The position numbers and the translations under genes are program-made. The notes below the pieces were generated by a model. It worked only from the letters and a program-made list of their open reading frames with translations, made no database searches and was not told where the DNA came from. From Maribacter sp. HTCC2170 (lineage in GTDB: Bacteria > Bacteroidota > Bacteroidia > Flavobacteriales > Flavobacteriaceae), in the NCBI RefSeq assembly GCF_000153165.2, contig NC_014472.1, forward strand, positions 1,795,501 to 1,859,500: a stretch of DNA of 64,000 nt. The letters are read 5' to 3'. Positions 50,591 to 60,300 of the stretch are shown here, one piece after another; within the stretch, counting starts at the first letter, position 1, and each line of letters opens with the position of its first letter.

Positions 50591-51463
50591 TTTACTCGAA
50601 AGGTATACCCCGAACATAACCATTGCGGCGGCCAATACTTTAATAGTGGTCAATGAATCTTTACCCACGGCTATTGCAAAGAGAATTCCCAATAAAGGTT
50701 GCACGTACATAAAAGTACTAAGGGTAGAGGCTTTAAGGTGCGTCAATGCATATATATTGAAGAGATAGGTACAGAAAGTCGTACCTATGATCACAAAGGC
50801 AATACGCCAGATCATGTCAAAAGGGAGGTTAACCCAATCAATTTCGGTCATTTCTTGATAGCCAAAAGGCAGGCAGATAAAAATACCCAACAGGAATAAC
50901 CATTTCATAAAAGTGAACGGGTGGTATTTTGAGATTAGGATTTTAGCCAGTATCAAATACGTGCCATAAAAGACCGAATTCATTAAAATCAAAAAATTAC
51001 CCAATCCAATATTAGGTGCATCCTGGCGAATTTCCGCTCCGAACAAAATCAGGCCCAAAGCTCCAAGCAGACCAATGAATATGCCAAAGACTTTTCTTTG
51101 GGTAATTTTTTCCTTGATCAGGAGTGCTGAAAGAATCAAAACAATTATAGGTGTTGTTGTAATTAAAACGGCACTGTTTATAGGTGTAGAGAGAGACAAA
51201 CCTTTAAAGAACACGAGCATATTCACACCCATTCCAAAGAAGGCACAGATGAGTATGCGCAAATAGTCCTTTTTGTCTATTTTTTCTTTGGGACCAAAAA
51301 GTGAAATAATCCAAAAAAGTGCTGTTGCACCAATAACCCGAAGCATTACAAATGCGAATGCACCAACATAATTGGGCATTACACCTTTGGCAATGGTATG
51401 GTTAAGACCATAAATGGTCGTTGCCCCCAAAGCGGCTAAAATAGCAAGGGTTCGTTTGTTCAA
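50576..51463 (-). CDS. EamA/DMT-family transporter
   Basis: 295 residues with ten membrane helices in two EamA repeats (about 8-140 and 152-290). G-A-T-T-I-Y-G-L-N-H-T at the first helix and Y-V-Q-P-L-L-G-I-L-F-A-I in the second repeat are typical of RhaT/EamA exporters of amino acids or metabolites. Substrate unknown. Its start overlaps the stop of the ArsC-like gene by four bases. Confidence 0.9.
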   Translation of the reverse strand: MNKRTLAILAALGATTIYGLNHTIAKGVMPNYVGAFAFVMLRVIGATALFWIISLFGPKEKIDKKDYLRILICAFFGMGVNMLVFFKGLSLSTPINSAVLITTTPIIVLILSALLIKEKITQRKVFGIFIGLLGALGLILFGAEIRQDAPNIGLGNFLILMNSVFYGTYLILAKILISKYHPFTFMKWLFLLGIFICLPFGYQEMTEIDWVNLPFDMIWRIAFVIIGTTFCTYLFNIYALTHLKASTLSTFMYVQPLLGILFAIAVGKDSLTTIKVLAAAMVMFGVYLSSKKTKV

Positions 51464-51813
51464 GAGTGAATGGTTTCTTTGGCTGCCTGAACCACTTTTT
51501 TACTGTTCCCAACAAAGATTTGATCATTGAAAAGAACCACCGGACGTTTCAGAAAAGTATAATGTTCCAAAATCAATTCTTTATAATCGGTTTCCATTAG
51601 TTCCTTTGCGGCCAACCCTTTTTCCTTGTAGAGTCGTGCACGTTTGCTGAAGAGTGACTCATAACTGCCAGAAAGCTTATGCATTTCTTCCAACTGAATT
51701 TTGGTAATGGCCTCGGTCTTTATGTCTTGCAATTGAAACCCTTCCAACGGTTGTAATTCCTTTAAAATTCGCTTGCAGGTATCGCAGGTACTTAAGTGAT
51801 ATATTTTATTCAT
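51460..51813 (-). CDS. ArsC/Spx-family protein
   Basis: 117 residues, thioredoxin-like ArsC fold. Starts M-N-K-I-Y-H-L-S-T-C10-D-T-C13-K-R, a CxxC-type active site, and ends with R-P-V-V-L-F-N-D-Q-I-F-V-G. Arsenate reductases of the glutaredoxin-coupled type have a single Cys in C-x-x-x-R; here the C-D-T-C pair also fits Spx/YusI-like thiol proteins, so arsenate reduction is not certain. No ars operon genes are near. Translation is coupled to the EamA transporter by a 4-base overlap. Confidence 0.86.
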   Translation of the reverse strand: MNKIYHLSTCDTCKRILKELQPLEGFQLQDIKTEAITKIQLEEMHKLSGSYESLFSKRARLYKEKGLAAKELMETDYKELILEHYTFLKRPVVLFNDQIFVGNSKKVVQAAKETIHS

Positions 51814-51853
51814 TGTAGTTGATTTTTAAATTCTATGTAGGTAGAAATCTGTT

Positions 51854-52195
51854 CTAGTTTTCAATGTATTCCGAGGTTCCTATTGTTTGGTTTCCGCCCA
51901 GCCATTCCCAATTTAGTTTTAATTTGATCTTACCCTGTTCATTTAGACTAATTTCAGCGATAGCTTTTCCGGCCTTTAATTCATCATCGGTTGTTATGCA
52001 TTGATACCGCATATGAAGTTCATTGCTCTTTAATACCGAAATTATTTTCCCATAACGAATGTTTCCACCATGATATTCGGCTGTGACTAAATTCCCCTTT
52101 TGGCTATATTCAAAGACAGTTTCAGTATCAACCTCCCCGTTTTTTGAATTGGTGATTAGCGAAAAGGTTTTATTGTTGAAATCCAATTTATTCAT
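51854..52195 (-). CDS. Small strand-rich conserved protein
   Basis: 113 residues from the ATG at 52193-52195; the frame extends 18 codons upstream, but that part is hydrophobic and out of place. Mostly beta strands with Y-H-G-G-N-I-R-Y-G-K-I and L-K-L-N-W-E-W-L-G-G. It resembles a flavobacterial family often labelled N-acetylglutamate synthase without evidence, since no GNAT motif exists here. Function unknown. Confidence 0.68.
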   Translation of the reverse strand: MNKLDFNNKTFSLITNSKNGEVDTETVFEYSQKGNLVTAEYHGGNIRYGKIISVLKSNELHMRYQCITTDDELKAGKAIAEISLNEQGKIKLKLNWEWLGGNQTIGTSEYIEN

Positions 52196-52320
52196 ATTAA
52201 AAAAGCTAAAGGATTTTACATTCAAAAATGTTAATGCAAAGAAACCCAATTCCTCTTAATTGAACTACTTTTAACTATCTTGTTATTTTAAGTGAAAAGT
52301 ATAACACAAAAAATTAATCT

Positions 52321-53079
52321 TTGAAAAGCCAGAATTCTTTTCGGTATTCTTTTGTACTGCTTTTGGTTTTTACTATGTGTACCGTAGATAGCCTAATTGG
52401 TCAAAATCTTGAAGAGTCAGGTGACTTGGTTCGGTTTGACAAAACCATTGGTCCAATGAATTCAGGAGCTTTTACTGGGTACGCCTATACTGAAGAATTT
52501 AGGGTTTTGGGAGACCGGCACAAGTTCTTTTTAAGTTCAGATTTCTTACTGGGTACTGTCAACTACAACGGGCAGTCGTACTTCGATTACAAAATGAAGT
52601 ATGATGTGCATGGGGACAATCTATTACTTCGGCACGGTGGTGTGAACGGCACCCAAGCTATCCAATTGATAAAGGAAAGGGTAACTAAATTTGAGATTGA
52701 GGGACATCGATTTATCAACCTTGATGTCAACTACAAAATGAAAACACCTGTTTCAGGATTTCTTGAAGTACTTTTTGAAGGGAACAATTTTTCTTTCCTG
52801 AAAAAGCATAAAAAATACGCATTGAAAAAGGTAGAATTGGAATCGGTATATTTTGAATTTAAAGGCCTTAGTGAATACTTTTTAGTATTGAACAATGGGG
52901 TAAACAAAATCAAATCCAATAAGCAGATTACAGCACTTTTTCCCAACTACCGAAAGCAGATAAGTGATTTTACCTCTAAGTATAAGAAAATCAAGAAAAG
53001 TGATGTTCAATTGTATCTCGAATCAATATTATCTGATTTGGACAAACTCATTGAATTAAAAAACGAGGAGGGAAAATGA
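52321..53079 (+). CDS. Exported protein of unknown function, first gene of the TonB-receptor operon
   Basis: 252 residues from TTG 52321; a signal peptide (about 1-28, cleaved after S-L-I-G-Q) supports this start. The mature part has strand-rich halves and a Lys-rich end (K-Y-K-K-I-K-K-S-D-V-Q). No named domain was recognised. Its TGA overlaps the next ATG (ATGA), so it is translationally coupled to the receptor and may be a periplasmic partner in uptake or sensing. Confidence 0.72.
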   Translation: MKSQNSFRYSFVLLLVFTMCTVDSLIGQNLEESGDLVRFDKTIGPMNSGAFTGYAYTEEFRVLGDRHKFFLSSDFLLGTVNYNGQSYFDYKMKYDVHGDNLLLRHGGVNGTQAIQLIKERVTKFEIEGHRFINLDVNYKMKTPVSGFLEVLFEGNNFSFLKKHKKYALKKVELESVYFEFKGLSEYFLVLNNGVNKIKSNKQITALFPNYRKQISDFTSKYKKIKKSDVQLYLESILSDLDKLIELKNEEGK

Positions 53080-55838
53080 AGGACAAAATAGCCATTCTTG
53101 CTTTTTTGTTCATTTTGGCCGTCAATGGCCAAGAAATCGCACCTAGGTTTTCTTTTGATTTTCAGGACATCAGTTTGGAAAATGCATTACTGCAATTACA
53201 GTCGGAATCTGGTAAATCAATGTATTTGGCAGATGAATGGATTAAAGGGAAAACGGTTACAAAACACTATACTAACGTTTTACTTGAGGATATACTTTCG
53301 GATCTTTTAAAAGACACCCAGCTAAATTTTTTTATCTCTAAAGATCATCGAATCATTTTCACCCAGAACAATCGAATTTTTGGTGAACTACCCGAAAACT
53401 TTTTTGGAAGGGAAGAACTGATCAACGAGGAAAATGAGGATGATGATCCGGCAGCAAGTATTTTTTTGTCGGATAAAGCTTCGGAATCAAAATTAAAAGT
53501 AGCTACTGTTCGCATCGGAAAAGAACAAAAAAACAATCAACGGAAAAGATTTAGACTCTCCGGAACCATAAGGAATATCGCTGACAATAGACCTGTTCCA
53601 AATTTTGCAGTGGTAGTGCGGGCATTAGGAATTGGCACAACGACAGACAATAGTGGGCGATATGCTATAAATCTTCCAGTAGGTCTAAATGTTGTTGAAA
53701 CCAGTTCTTTAGGATTTGAAGACACTAAAACCAATATTATCATTTACAACGACGGAAATTATAATATTGAAGTTGAAGAAAGTTATGAGCTTTTGGATGA
53801 AGTTGTTCTTAAGGCAGATGCAGTAAGTAACGTTGATGATGCGACAACCGGAAACACAAAAATTGGGGCCGAGGAAACCAAGAACATTCCTTTGGTTCTT
53901 GGTGAACGTGATTTATTGAAAGTGGCGACAACCTTACCTGGGGTTACGACGGCGGGTGAAGGTTCAGCGGGGTTTAATGTAAGGGGAGGAAAAACGGATC
54001 AAAACCTAATCCTATTAGACAATGCTGTTGTTTACAATCCTTCCCATTTTTTTGGAATATTTCAGGCCTTGAACCCTTTTGCCATTAGTGATTTAAACAT
54101 TTATAAAGGGGCAATACCTGCTGAGTACGGAGGGCGATTGTCATCAGTTTTCGAAATCAGTACTAAAAACCCCGATACCGAAGAGTTTAAGGGGGAAGTT
54201 TCTATTGGTCCAGTTACAGCCAATGCAGTCGTAGAAATTCCTTTGGTGAAGGAAAAATCGGGTTTAATGATTGGTGCAAGAGGGGCTTATTCGGACTGGG
54301 TTTTACGTTCGTTGAACGATGTTTCATTAAAAAACAGTAGCGCCAGTTTTTATGATGTAATGGGCAAGTATAACCATCAGATTAACGAGAACAATGGTTT
54401 AAGTGTTTCTGGATATTATAGTAAGGATGCTTTTAGTATTACCTCTGATTCCTTGTATGGCTATAGCAATCGACTTTTTTCTTTAAAATGGGACCATAAA
54501 TTCAATGAAAAAAATGCTGGAAGTCTAGTGCTGACCAATAGTCAATATAACTTCGATATTGATTTTGATGGTAGCGTAAACGACAATTTTCTGCAAAAAT
54601 ATAAAATTGATGAAACCGAACTGAAATTGAGGATGAAGTATCTTCTTAATGATCGGCACAATTTTGATTATGGTTTTTCAACTAAACTATACGGGGTACA
54701 GCCAGGACAAATAGACCCAAAAACATCCCAAGACCTAATATTACCATTAAAAATCCCTAAAGAACGGGGCATTGAATCCGCTTTGTTCCTAACGGACAAT
54801 TTAAAGGTAAATGACAAATTATTGCTTGATCTTGGATTAAGGTATTCTTTTTTCACAGCCTTGGGCAGTAGTCAACAACTGGTCTATGAAGATGGTTTGC
54901 CAAAAAGTACAGAAACAGTGGTCGATACATTGAATTTTAAAAAAAATGAGGTAATAAAAACCTACGGCGGACCTGAAGTGCGTATCTCTGCCCGATATTT
55001 TTTAAAAGAGGATTTTTCAATCAAGGCTAGTTTTAATAATATGTATCAATTCATACATACCTTATCGAATAATACAACGGTTTCCCCTATTGATACATGG
55101 AAGTTATCTGATTACAATATCAAACCACAACAAGCCAAACAGTTTGCTCTTGGGCTCTATAAAAACATTGATAATGACAATTATGAACTTAGTTTGGAAG
55201 GATTCTACAAGAGACAAAAGAACCTACTGGATTTTAAGACAGGGGCCAAATTAATTTTGAACGAGACCATCGAGACCGAAGTTCTTCAAGGGGATGGAAA
55301 ATCATATGGGTTAGAGTTCTTTGTTCGCAAGAATGCGGGTAAACTAAACGGATGGCTGGGTTATACTTATTCCAGGTCTTTGTTGAAGTTGGATAGTGGG
55401 TTTAGGGAAGAACGTGTTAATGATGGTAGATATTTTCCTTCGAACTTTGATAAACCCCATGATTTTAGCCTTGTTCTTAATTACAAGTTTACCAAGCGTT
55501 ACAGTGTATCAACCAATTTTCTTTATCAGACTGGTCGCCCGGTTACTTTCCCAGTTGGTAATTACACATTCAATGATATAGAATATGTGCTTTATAGCGA
55601 TCGTAATCGTTACCGAATCTCGGACTATTATAGATTGGATATTGGATTGAACATTGAGGGGAACCACAAAGCCAAGAAATTGGCGCATAGTTTTTGGAAT
55701 ATATCGGTTTACAACGTGTTGGGAAGAAATAATCCGTACTCGGTATTTTTTGTTTCAGATTCGGGAGAGATTGAAGCTTTACAAAGTTCAATTTTCTCTA
55801 TTCCAGTACCATCTATAACCTATAATTTTAAATTTTGA
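53076..55838 (+). CDS. TonB-dependent receptor with STN and carboxypeptidase-like N-terminal domains
   Basis: 920 residues. Signal peptide (about 1-18); an STN/secretin-N domain (about 28-85: F-D-F-Q-D-I-S-L-E-N-A-L-x-Q-L-x-S-E-S-G); a CarboxypepD_reg-like segment (about 158-235); a plug (about 260-370: P-G-V-T-T-A-G-E-G-S-A-G-F-N-V-R-G-G) and a 22-strand barrel ending in Phe (Y-N-F-K-F). STN domains contact an inner-membrane anti-sigma factor, so this receptor may also signal. Substrate unknown: no sugar, iron or peptide genes lie next to it. Confidence 0.94.
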   Translation: MKDKIAILAFLFILAVNGQEIAPRFSFDFQDISLENALLQLQSESGKSMYLADEWIKGKTVTKHYTNVLLEDILSDLLKDTQLNFFISKDHRIIFTQNNRIFGELPENFFGREELINEENEDDDPAASIFLSDKASESKLKVATVRIGKEQKNNQRKRFRLSGTIRNIADNRPVPNFAVVVRALGIGTTTDNSGRYAINLPVGLNVVETSSLGFEDTKTNIIIYNDGNYNIEVEESYELLDEVVLKADAVSNVDDATTGNTKIGAEETKNIPLVLGERDLLKVATTLPGVTTAGEGSAGFNVRGGKTDQNLILLDNAVVYNPSHFFGIFQALNPFAISDLNIYKGAIPAEYGGRLSSVFEISTKNPDTEEFKGEVSIGPVTANAVVEIPLVKEKSGLMIGARGAYSDWVLRSLNDVSLKNSSASFYDVMGKYNHQINENNGLSVSGYYSKDAFSITSDSLYGYSNRLFSLKWDHKFNEKNAGSLVLTNSQYNFDIDFDGSVNDNFLQKYKIDETELKLRMKYLLNDRHNFDYGFSTKLYGVQPGQIDPKTSQDLILPLKIPKERGIESALFLTDNLKVNDKLLLDLGLRYSFFTALGSSQQLVYEDGLPKSTETVVDTLNFKKNEVIKTYGGPEVRISARYFLKEDFSIKASFNNMYQFIHTLSNNTTVSPIDTWKLSDYNIKPQQAKQFALGLYKNIDNDNYELSLEGFYKRQKNLLDFKTGAKLILNETIETEVLQGDGKSYGLEFFVRKNAGKLNGWLGYTYSRSLLKLDSGFREERVNDGRYFPSNFDKPHDFSLVLNYKFTKRYSVSTNFLYQTGRPVTFPVGNYTFNDIEYVLYSDRNRYRISDYYRLDIGLNIEGNHKAKKLAHSFWNISVYNVLGRNNPYSVFFVSDSGEIEALQSSIFSIPVPSITYNFKF

Positions 55839-55851
55839 TGCCCATTTGTTC

Positions 55852-57090
55852 ATGCAGATGTTAAAGGAAAACACATATCGCCCATTTAGAATAAAGAACA
55901 GTTTTTTATTGTTCAGTTTGCTTCTGTGGTTAATGGGCTGTGTTGAACCGTATGAAGGTGAAGTGACTGACTATGAGGATGTGATTGTGGTAAATGCAAA
56001 TTTGACCAACGAATTAAAAAGACAGGAGGTGAGATTAACCCGATCTTATCGTTTCGAGGAAGAAGAGCCACGTTCGGAATCCAATGCGCAAGTTCAGATT
56101 ATTGGTGATGACGGTAGTACATTTGGTTTTGAAGAATTCGAACCGGGAAGGTATCTGTCGAATATTCAGTTTGCGGCACAGCCTAATATTGCATATTCAC
56201 TTTCTATTGAAACAGAGGAGGGTAAATTTTACAACTCGGATGCCATGAGCCTACCAAGTGCGGCTTTGCTGGAAGACTTATATGCGGAACGCACTACAAA
56301 TGATGATGGGGAAGATGGTATTGGAATTTTTGTCGATAGTTTTGACCCAGAAAGCCAATCTAGATATTATCGTTTTGAATTTGAGGAGACCTACAAGGTC
56401 ATTGCTCCTTATTGGAGCAAGTTTGATGCTGTTGTACTGAGTGAAGGTCATAGTACAATTTCTCTTGGTGTGATTCTCAGAGAACGTGAAGAGCAGGTTT
56501 GTTATGGTACAGATACGGCAAAAGATATTTTAATTCAAAGTACACTTGGGCTTTCAGAGGATAGGTTAACAAGGTTCAGGGTAAGGTTTATTAAAAACGA
56601 CAACTATATTATTACACATAGGTATAGTATTCTGGTAAAACAGTTTGTACAAAACCCGGAAGCATTTACATATTATGAGACCTTAAAAGGGCTTTCGAAA
56701 TTGTCCGGGAATATATTTTCGGAGGACCAACCTGGTTTTTTAGGGGGCAATATTTCCGCCGCCGATGGGTCTGAAGAAAATGTAGCGGGTTTTTTCGAAG
56801 TATCCGCTGTTAACGAAAAACGAATTTTCTTTGATTATGAGGATTTTTATGCCGGCGAAGAAAAACCACCATTTTTATCGTCATGCTTTTTTACCGCCCC
56901 AACCACTACAGGAAGGCTGGGTGAAAGAAGATTGTTGAATGCTATTTATGATGATAATTTACGTTTTTATGATTACAATCGTAACCCCGATCAAGAAGTG
57001 GGAACAGGGCCATTCCTAATGGTTCGTCCCGAATGTGGGGACTGTACGGTTTTAGGAAGTAATAAAGTACCTGATTTTTGGATAGAATAA
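55852..57090 (+). CDS. DUF4249 lipoprotein
   Basis: 412 residues from ATG 55852; the frame also opens at a TTG two codons earlier and at an ATG two codons later. Lipoprotein signal at about 14-31 ending W-L-M-G-C. The segment C-V-E-P-Y-E-G-E-V-T-D-Y-E-D-V-I-V-V-N-A-N-L-T-N is typical of DUF4249, a family usually encoded right after TonB-dependent receptors in Bacteroidota, acting as a surface-exposed partner. The gap to the receptor stop is only 13 bases. Substrate not known. Confidence 0.92.
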   Translation: MQMLKENTYRPFRIKNSFLLFSLLLWLMGCVEPYEGEVTDYEDVIVVNANLTNELKRQEVRLTRSYRFEEEEPRSESNAQVQIIGDDGSTFGFEEFEPGRYLSNIQFAAQPNIAYSLSIETEEGKFYNSDAMSLPSAALLEDLYAERTTNDDGEDGIGIFVDSFDPESQSRYYRFEFEETYKVIAPYWSKFDAVVLSEGHSTISLGVILREREEQVCYGTDTAKDILIQSTLGLSEDRLTRFRVRFIKNDNYIITHRYSILVKQFVQNPEAFTYYETLKGLSKLSGNIFSEDQPGFLGGNISAADGSEENVAGFFEVSAVNEKRIFFDYEDFYAGEEKPPFLSSCFFTAPTTTGRLGERRLLNAIYDDNLRFYDYNRNPDQEVGTGPFLMVRPECGDCTVLGSNKVPDFWIE

Positions 57091-57100
57091 TAAATTCTTT

Positions 57101-58882
57101 ATGAAGAAAGTATTGCTGTTAATGCTCTTTTTGTTTGTCGTAAACGTTACGGTGAATGGGCAATCTATTCCAAAAGATCAGGCAATTGAAGAGGGTTTTG
57201 AAAATATATCCCCAGAGCGTATCTACATACATTTTAATACGACACTATTATTCCCTGCTGAGTATTTGTATTACAGGGTCTATTGTTTTGATAAAAAGAC
57301 TGAACGCTTGAGTAAAATAAGCAAAATAGCTTATGTCGAGTTGGTTTCAGAAAATCAAGAAGTTATCTTTAAACAGAAGGTCAGATTGCAAGAAGGTGTT
57401 GGTCAGGGAGATTATTTTGTTCCGGTTTCACTTCCTTCAGGAAATTACAAACTGGTTGCCTATACCAATTGGATGAGGAATTTTGGAGGTGATAAATTGT
57501 TTGAAAATGATATAAGTATCATTAACCCTTACCAAGCCAATCAAGAAGCCATTATAAAGTCATTTGAAGGACAAATAAAAAGCTCGGTTGATTCAATCTT
57601 GGTTGAAAAGGAAGGTAACACAGAGTCCCCTGATTTTATTCCGGTTTCGGTTGGATCTATTAAGGTCGGTTTAGAAAAGGACAAGTACAGCAAGCGTGCA
57701 GCAGTAAAGTTGATGCTCAAAGGTGAAAATGGCAAAGATTTACCTAAAGGAAGATATTCACTATCGGTAAGACAATTGGGAGGCCTATCGCAACACGGCA
57801 GAACGCCTATAAATGCTGGTTTTGATAGTAAAGAATCGTTTAAAGATTCACCCCAGATGTATTTGCCTGAATTAAGGGGTGAATTAATCAAAGGGCGGAT
57901 AGTCTCAGTGAAAAACAGCGTTTCGAATGCCAAAAGAAAAGTGGCAATTTCTTTCCCCGGTGATGACTACCAGTTTAAAATTGTAGAGACCAATTCAGAA
58001 GGAATTTTCTATGTTAATCTTAATAAGGGCAATACAAGTGAAAGGACACTTGTTCAGGTTTTGGGAAAAGAACGTGATGAGTTCAATGTTCAATTCGATG
58101 AACTCAATTCTCTGGACTATTCACAAATGGTCTTTAAAAAAATCACAATAGACCAAAGCGATAAAGAAAGTATTTTGGGAAGAAGTATCCATAACCAAAT
58201 CGAGAGTGCTTATTTTAGATTTAAACCAGATTCGGTCTTACCAACAACACACCAGTTACCTTTTAATAGTAACAATTTCCAAAATTATGATTTAGCGGAT
58301 TATAATAGTTTCAAATCCCTAAAAGAGACCCTGCTTGAAATTATAAAAGATACATGGGTACGCAAGAATGCTGATACTGGGCTAGAGATTGAAGTAAAAA
58401 GTATGGACTTGATATCCAATCCTAATTTACTTCCTTTGGTCATTGTAGATGGGGTTATTGTACAAGATCATGAACGCTTGTTGGATTATGATGCCAGAAA
58501 CTTGGAATCTATAGGCGTTTATCGGGACAAGTATGTTTTTGGTCCCCAGGTGTATCAAGGGGCATTGGTTTTGAAGACCAAGAAATCTGATTATTCCCAA
58601 AATGTAAATGATACCAGTGTTAAGCAATTTCAAATACTACGACCTCAGTTGAGTAAAAAGTATTTTACACAGCAATATGACCTTGATGGTGATACTACTA
58701 CATTTGACCTGCCAGATGATCGTTTACAATTGGTTTGGATGCCCCAAGTAGATGTTATGGGAAAAACTTTTGATGTTGAATTCTTTACCTCAGATGTCAC
58801 CGGAACATATGAGATTTGTCTTGAAGGAATTACAAATAATGGAGAGTTTATCTCAGCCCATAAAACTTTTTTGGTAGAATAA
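57101..58882 (+). CDS. Exported macroglobulin-like (MG2-type) protein, last gene of the uptake operon
   Basis: 593 residues. Signal peptide (1-20; V-N-G-Q-S). The first 130 residues resemble macroglobulin-type MG2 domains (I-Y-I-H-F-N-T-T-L-L-F-P-A-E-Y-L-Y-Y-R-V-Y and V-S-L-P-S-G-N-Y-K-L-V-A-Y-T-N-W-M-R-N). A plug-like stretch (I-G-V-Y-R-D-K-Y-V-F-G-P-Q) lies near 470. It follows DUF4249 by 10 bases. Proteins of this type often end TonB-receptor operons with DUF4249; their role is unknown. Confidence 0.8.
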   Translation: MKKVLLLMLFLFVVNVTVNGQSIPKDQAIEEGFENISPERIYIHFNTTLLFPAEYLYYRVYCFDKKTERLSKISKIAYVELVSENQEVIFKQKVRLQEGVGQGDYFVPVSLPSGNYKLVAYTNWMRNFGGDKLFENDISIINPYQANQEAIIKSFEGQIKSSVDSILVEKEGNTESPDFIPVSVGSIKVGLEKDKYSKRAAVKLMLKGENGKDLPKGRYSLSVRQLGGLSQHGRTPINAGFDSKESFKDSPQMYLPELRGELIKGRIVSVKNSVSNAKRKVAISFPGDDYQFKIVETNSEGIFYVNLNKGNTSERTLVQVLGKERDEFNVQFDELNSLDYSQMVFKKITIDQSDKESILGRSIHNQIESAYFRFKPDSVLPTTHQLPFNSNNFQNYDLADYNSFKSLKETLLEIIKDTWVRKNADTGLEIEVKSMDLISNPNLLPLVIVDGVIVQDHERLLDYDARNLESIGVYRDKYVFGPQVYQGALVLKTKKSDYSQNVNDTSVKQFQILRPQLSKKYFTQQYDLDGDTTTFDLPDDRLQLVWMPQVDVMGKTFDVEFFTSDVTGTYEICLEGITNNGEFISAHKTFLVE

Positions 58883-58893
58883 TACAAAGAATA

Positions 58894-60084
58894 CTATTCT
58901 TCCCTTGCCCAACCTGAGGCCCATTCGGGAAAGCTGATGCTATTACCTGAACCTAATGAATTACCTTCTGAATAGAAAGAAGCATTGGGACCTGTGTAAT
59001 TTGTGGGTGAAAAGGTAGGGGCGGTACTATCAAATTGGACGGGGTCTATTTGTATTTCTCCAGCGTCGATTCTAGTTGTAGCTATTGGCCCTTGAATATT
59101 GATGCCCAGCAGTGCATTATTTGTATAAATATCTTCAAACGTCCCAATGCCTCCTCCATGATCAATAAGTAAGGTACCTTCAGGGGCAGACCCGATAATT
59201 GAACTATTTTTAATGGTACCTGTAGTTATTGGAGTGGCGTTACTATCATCATGGTTGTTCGATAGTTGTATACCAGATTTTTCATTCCCTACAAGGTGTA
59301 ATAAATCCGCATTCCCGTTCCATCCTGCGTCCAAAGAAACTCCGCTCATATCGTGATCACTTGATATCAACCGTTTTGGATTTATAGTACCTCCAATGAA
59401 GGTAAAGCCATCGCCTTTGCCCATGTATGATTGTACGTAATCGACGGTTGTAAATGCGCCAGCACCGTAAAAGGTAATCCCATTGAATGTTGCGGTATCT
59501 TCAAATCGGGCACCCGTATATTCTACCCTTAAGTATTGAATGGTCCCTGATGAATCTTCAAGTTCATTGCCGCCATAAAATAGGTCACCTAGGGCAGACC
59601 TGGCATTTTCACCATTATTTGTGGGCGCCTTTCCACAGAGGACTATACCACCCCAATCTCCAGGTTCCGGATTTTCTTCATCTGAAGTAATGATGACAGG
59701 ATTATCTGCTTTACCGTAAATATAGATTTTACCACCTGGGGCAACTGCGATATAGGCATTCGCATCTTTTTGAGCCCTGATTATTGTTCCTTGCCGTATT
59801 TCCAACTCACCACCATCGCGGATAATTAAGGGCCCTGTCAGTTTATATTCTGCTGAATTATCCAGAATCACCTTCGCAACTATGTGACCTTCCAATCCGT
59901 TTACCGCTTCACAGGTATTTGAGCAGGCCCAGCCACAATCAATTCCTGTTTCATTTCCGTTTTGAATGCCATCAGAACAGTTGGCTTCTTGAATGGCAAT
60001 TGAAGGGGATTTGTCTTCTGAGCATGCCAAAAAAAGTAGAAACAAAACTAAAATGCTAAGTGAAGGAAAATGATTTTTTTTCAA
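58894..60084 (-). CDS. Beta-helix lipoprotein with Cys-rich DGIQNG motif
   Basis: 396 residues. Lipoprotein signal ending L-A-C (Cys21). Residues about 36-58 carry the C-S-D-G-I-Q-N-G-N-E-T-G-I-D-C-G segment with four Cys, a recurring surface module in Bacteroidota. The rest is a right-handed beta-helix with a repeating pattern of short turns (G-G-x-x-x-I-R-x-G-T-I-I-R-A, D-W-G-G-I-V-L-C-G, I-x-Y-L-R-V-E-Y-T-G). Many such proteins are adhesins or glycan-binding; function here is unknown. It is convergent with the uptake operon. Confidence 0.85.
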   Translation of the reverse strand: MKKNHFPSLSILVLFLLFLACSEDKSPSIAIQEANCSDGIQNGNETGIDCGWACSNTCEAVNGLEGHIVAKVILDNSAEYKLTGPLIIRDGGELEIRQGTIIRAQKDANAYIAVAPGGKIYIYGKADNPVIITSDEENPEPGDWGGIVLCGKAPTNNGENARSALGDLFYGGNELEDSSGTIQYLRVEYTGARFEDTATFNGITFYGAGAFTTVDYVQSYMGKGDGFTFIGGTINPKRLISSDHDMSGVSLDAGWNGNADLLHLVGNEKSGIQLSNNHDDSNATPITTGTIKNSSIIGSAPEGTLLIDHGGGIGTFEDIYTNNALLGINIQGPIATTRIDAGEIQIDPVQFDSTAPTFSPTNYTGPNASFYSEGNSLGSGNSISFPEWASGWAREE

Positions 60085-60300
60085 TTGTTCTGATTATAGC
60101 TTTAGAAAAGTACAACAAATTCAAACTATGTTTATTCAGATGACCATATTTTTTCAACAGTACTCGAATACTTTTCGTTTTGATTCAAGCAATCCAAATG
60201 GCTGTTGGAATTGTTTTTGCCAAAAGGTATTTTCAATTATTTAGAGTTTGTTTTCACTGGAAAACTCTATTTTTATTCCCAGCTAAAAAAACAACTCACT

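Noticed and set aside
53076-55838. SusC/SusD-type polysaccharide locus around the TonB receptor
   Set aside because: The receptor has an STN domain and a DUF4249 partner; no SusD-like gene or carbohydrate enzyme is present.
60205-60300. Longer N-terminus for the DinB-family protein
   Set aside because: The additional 32 residues do not look like the family, and the family length fits the TTG at 60301.
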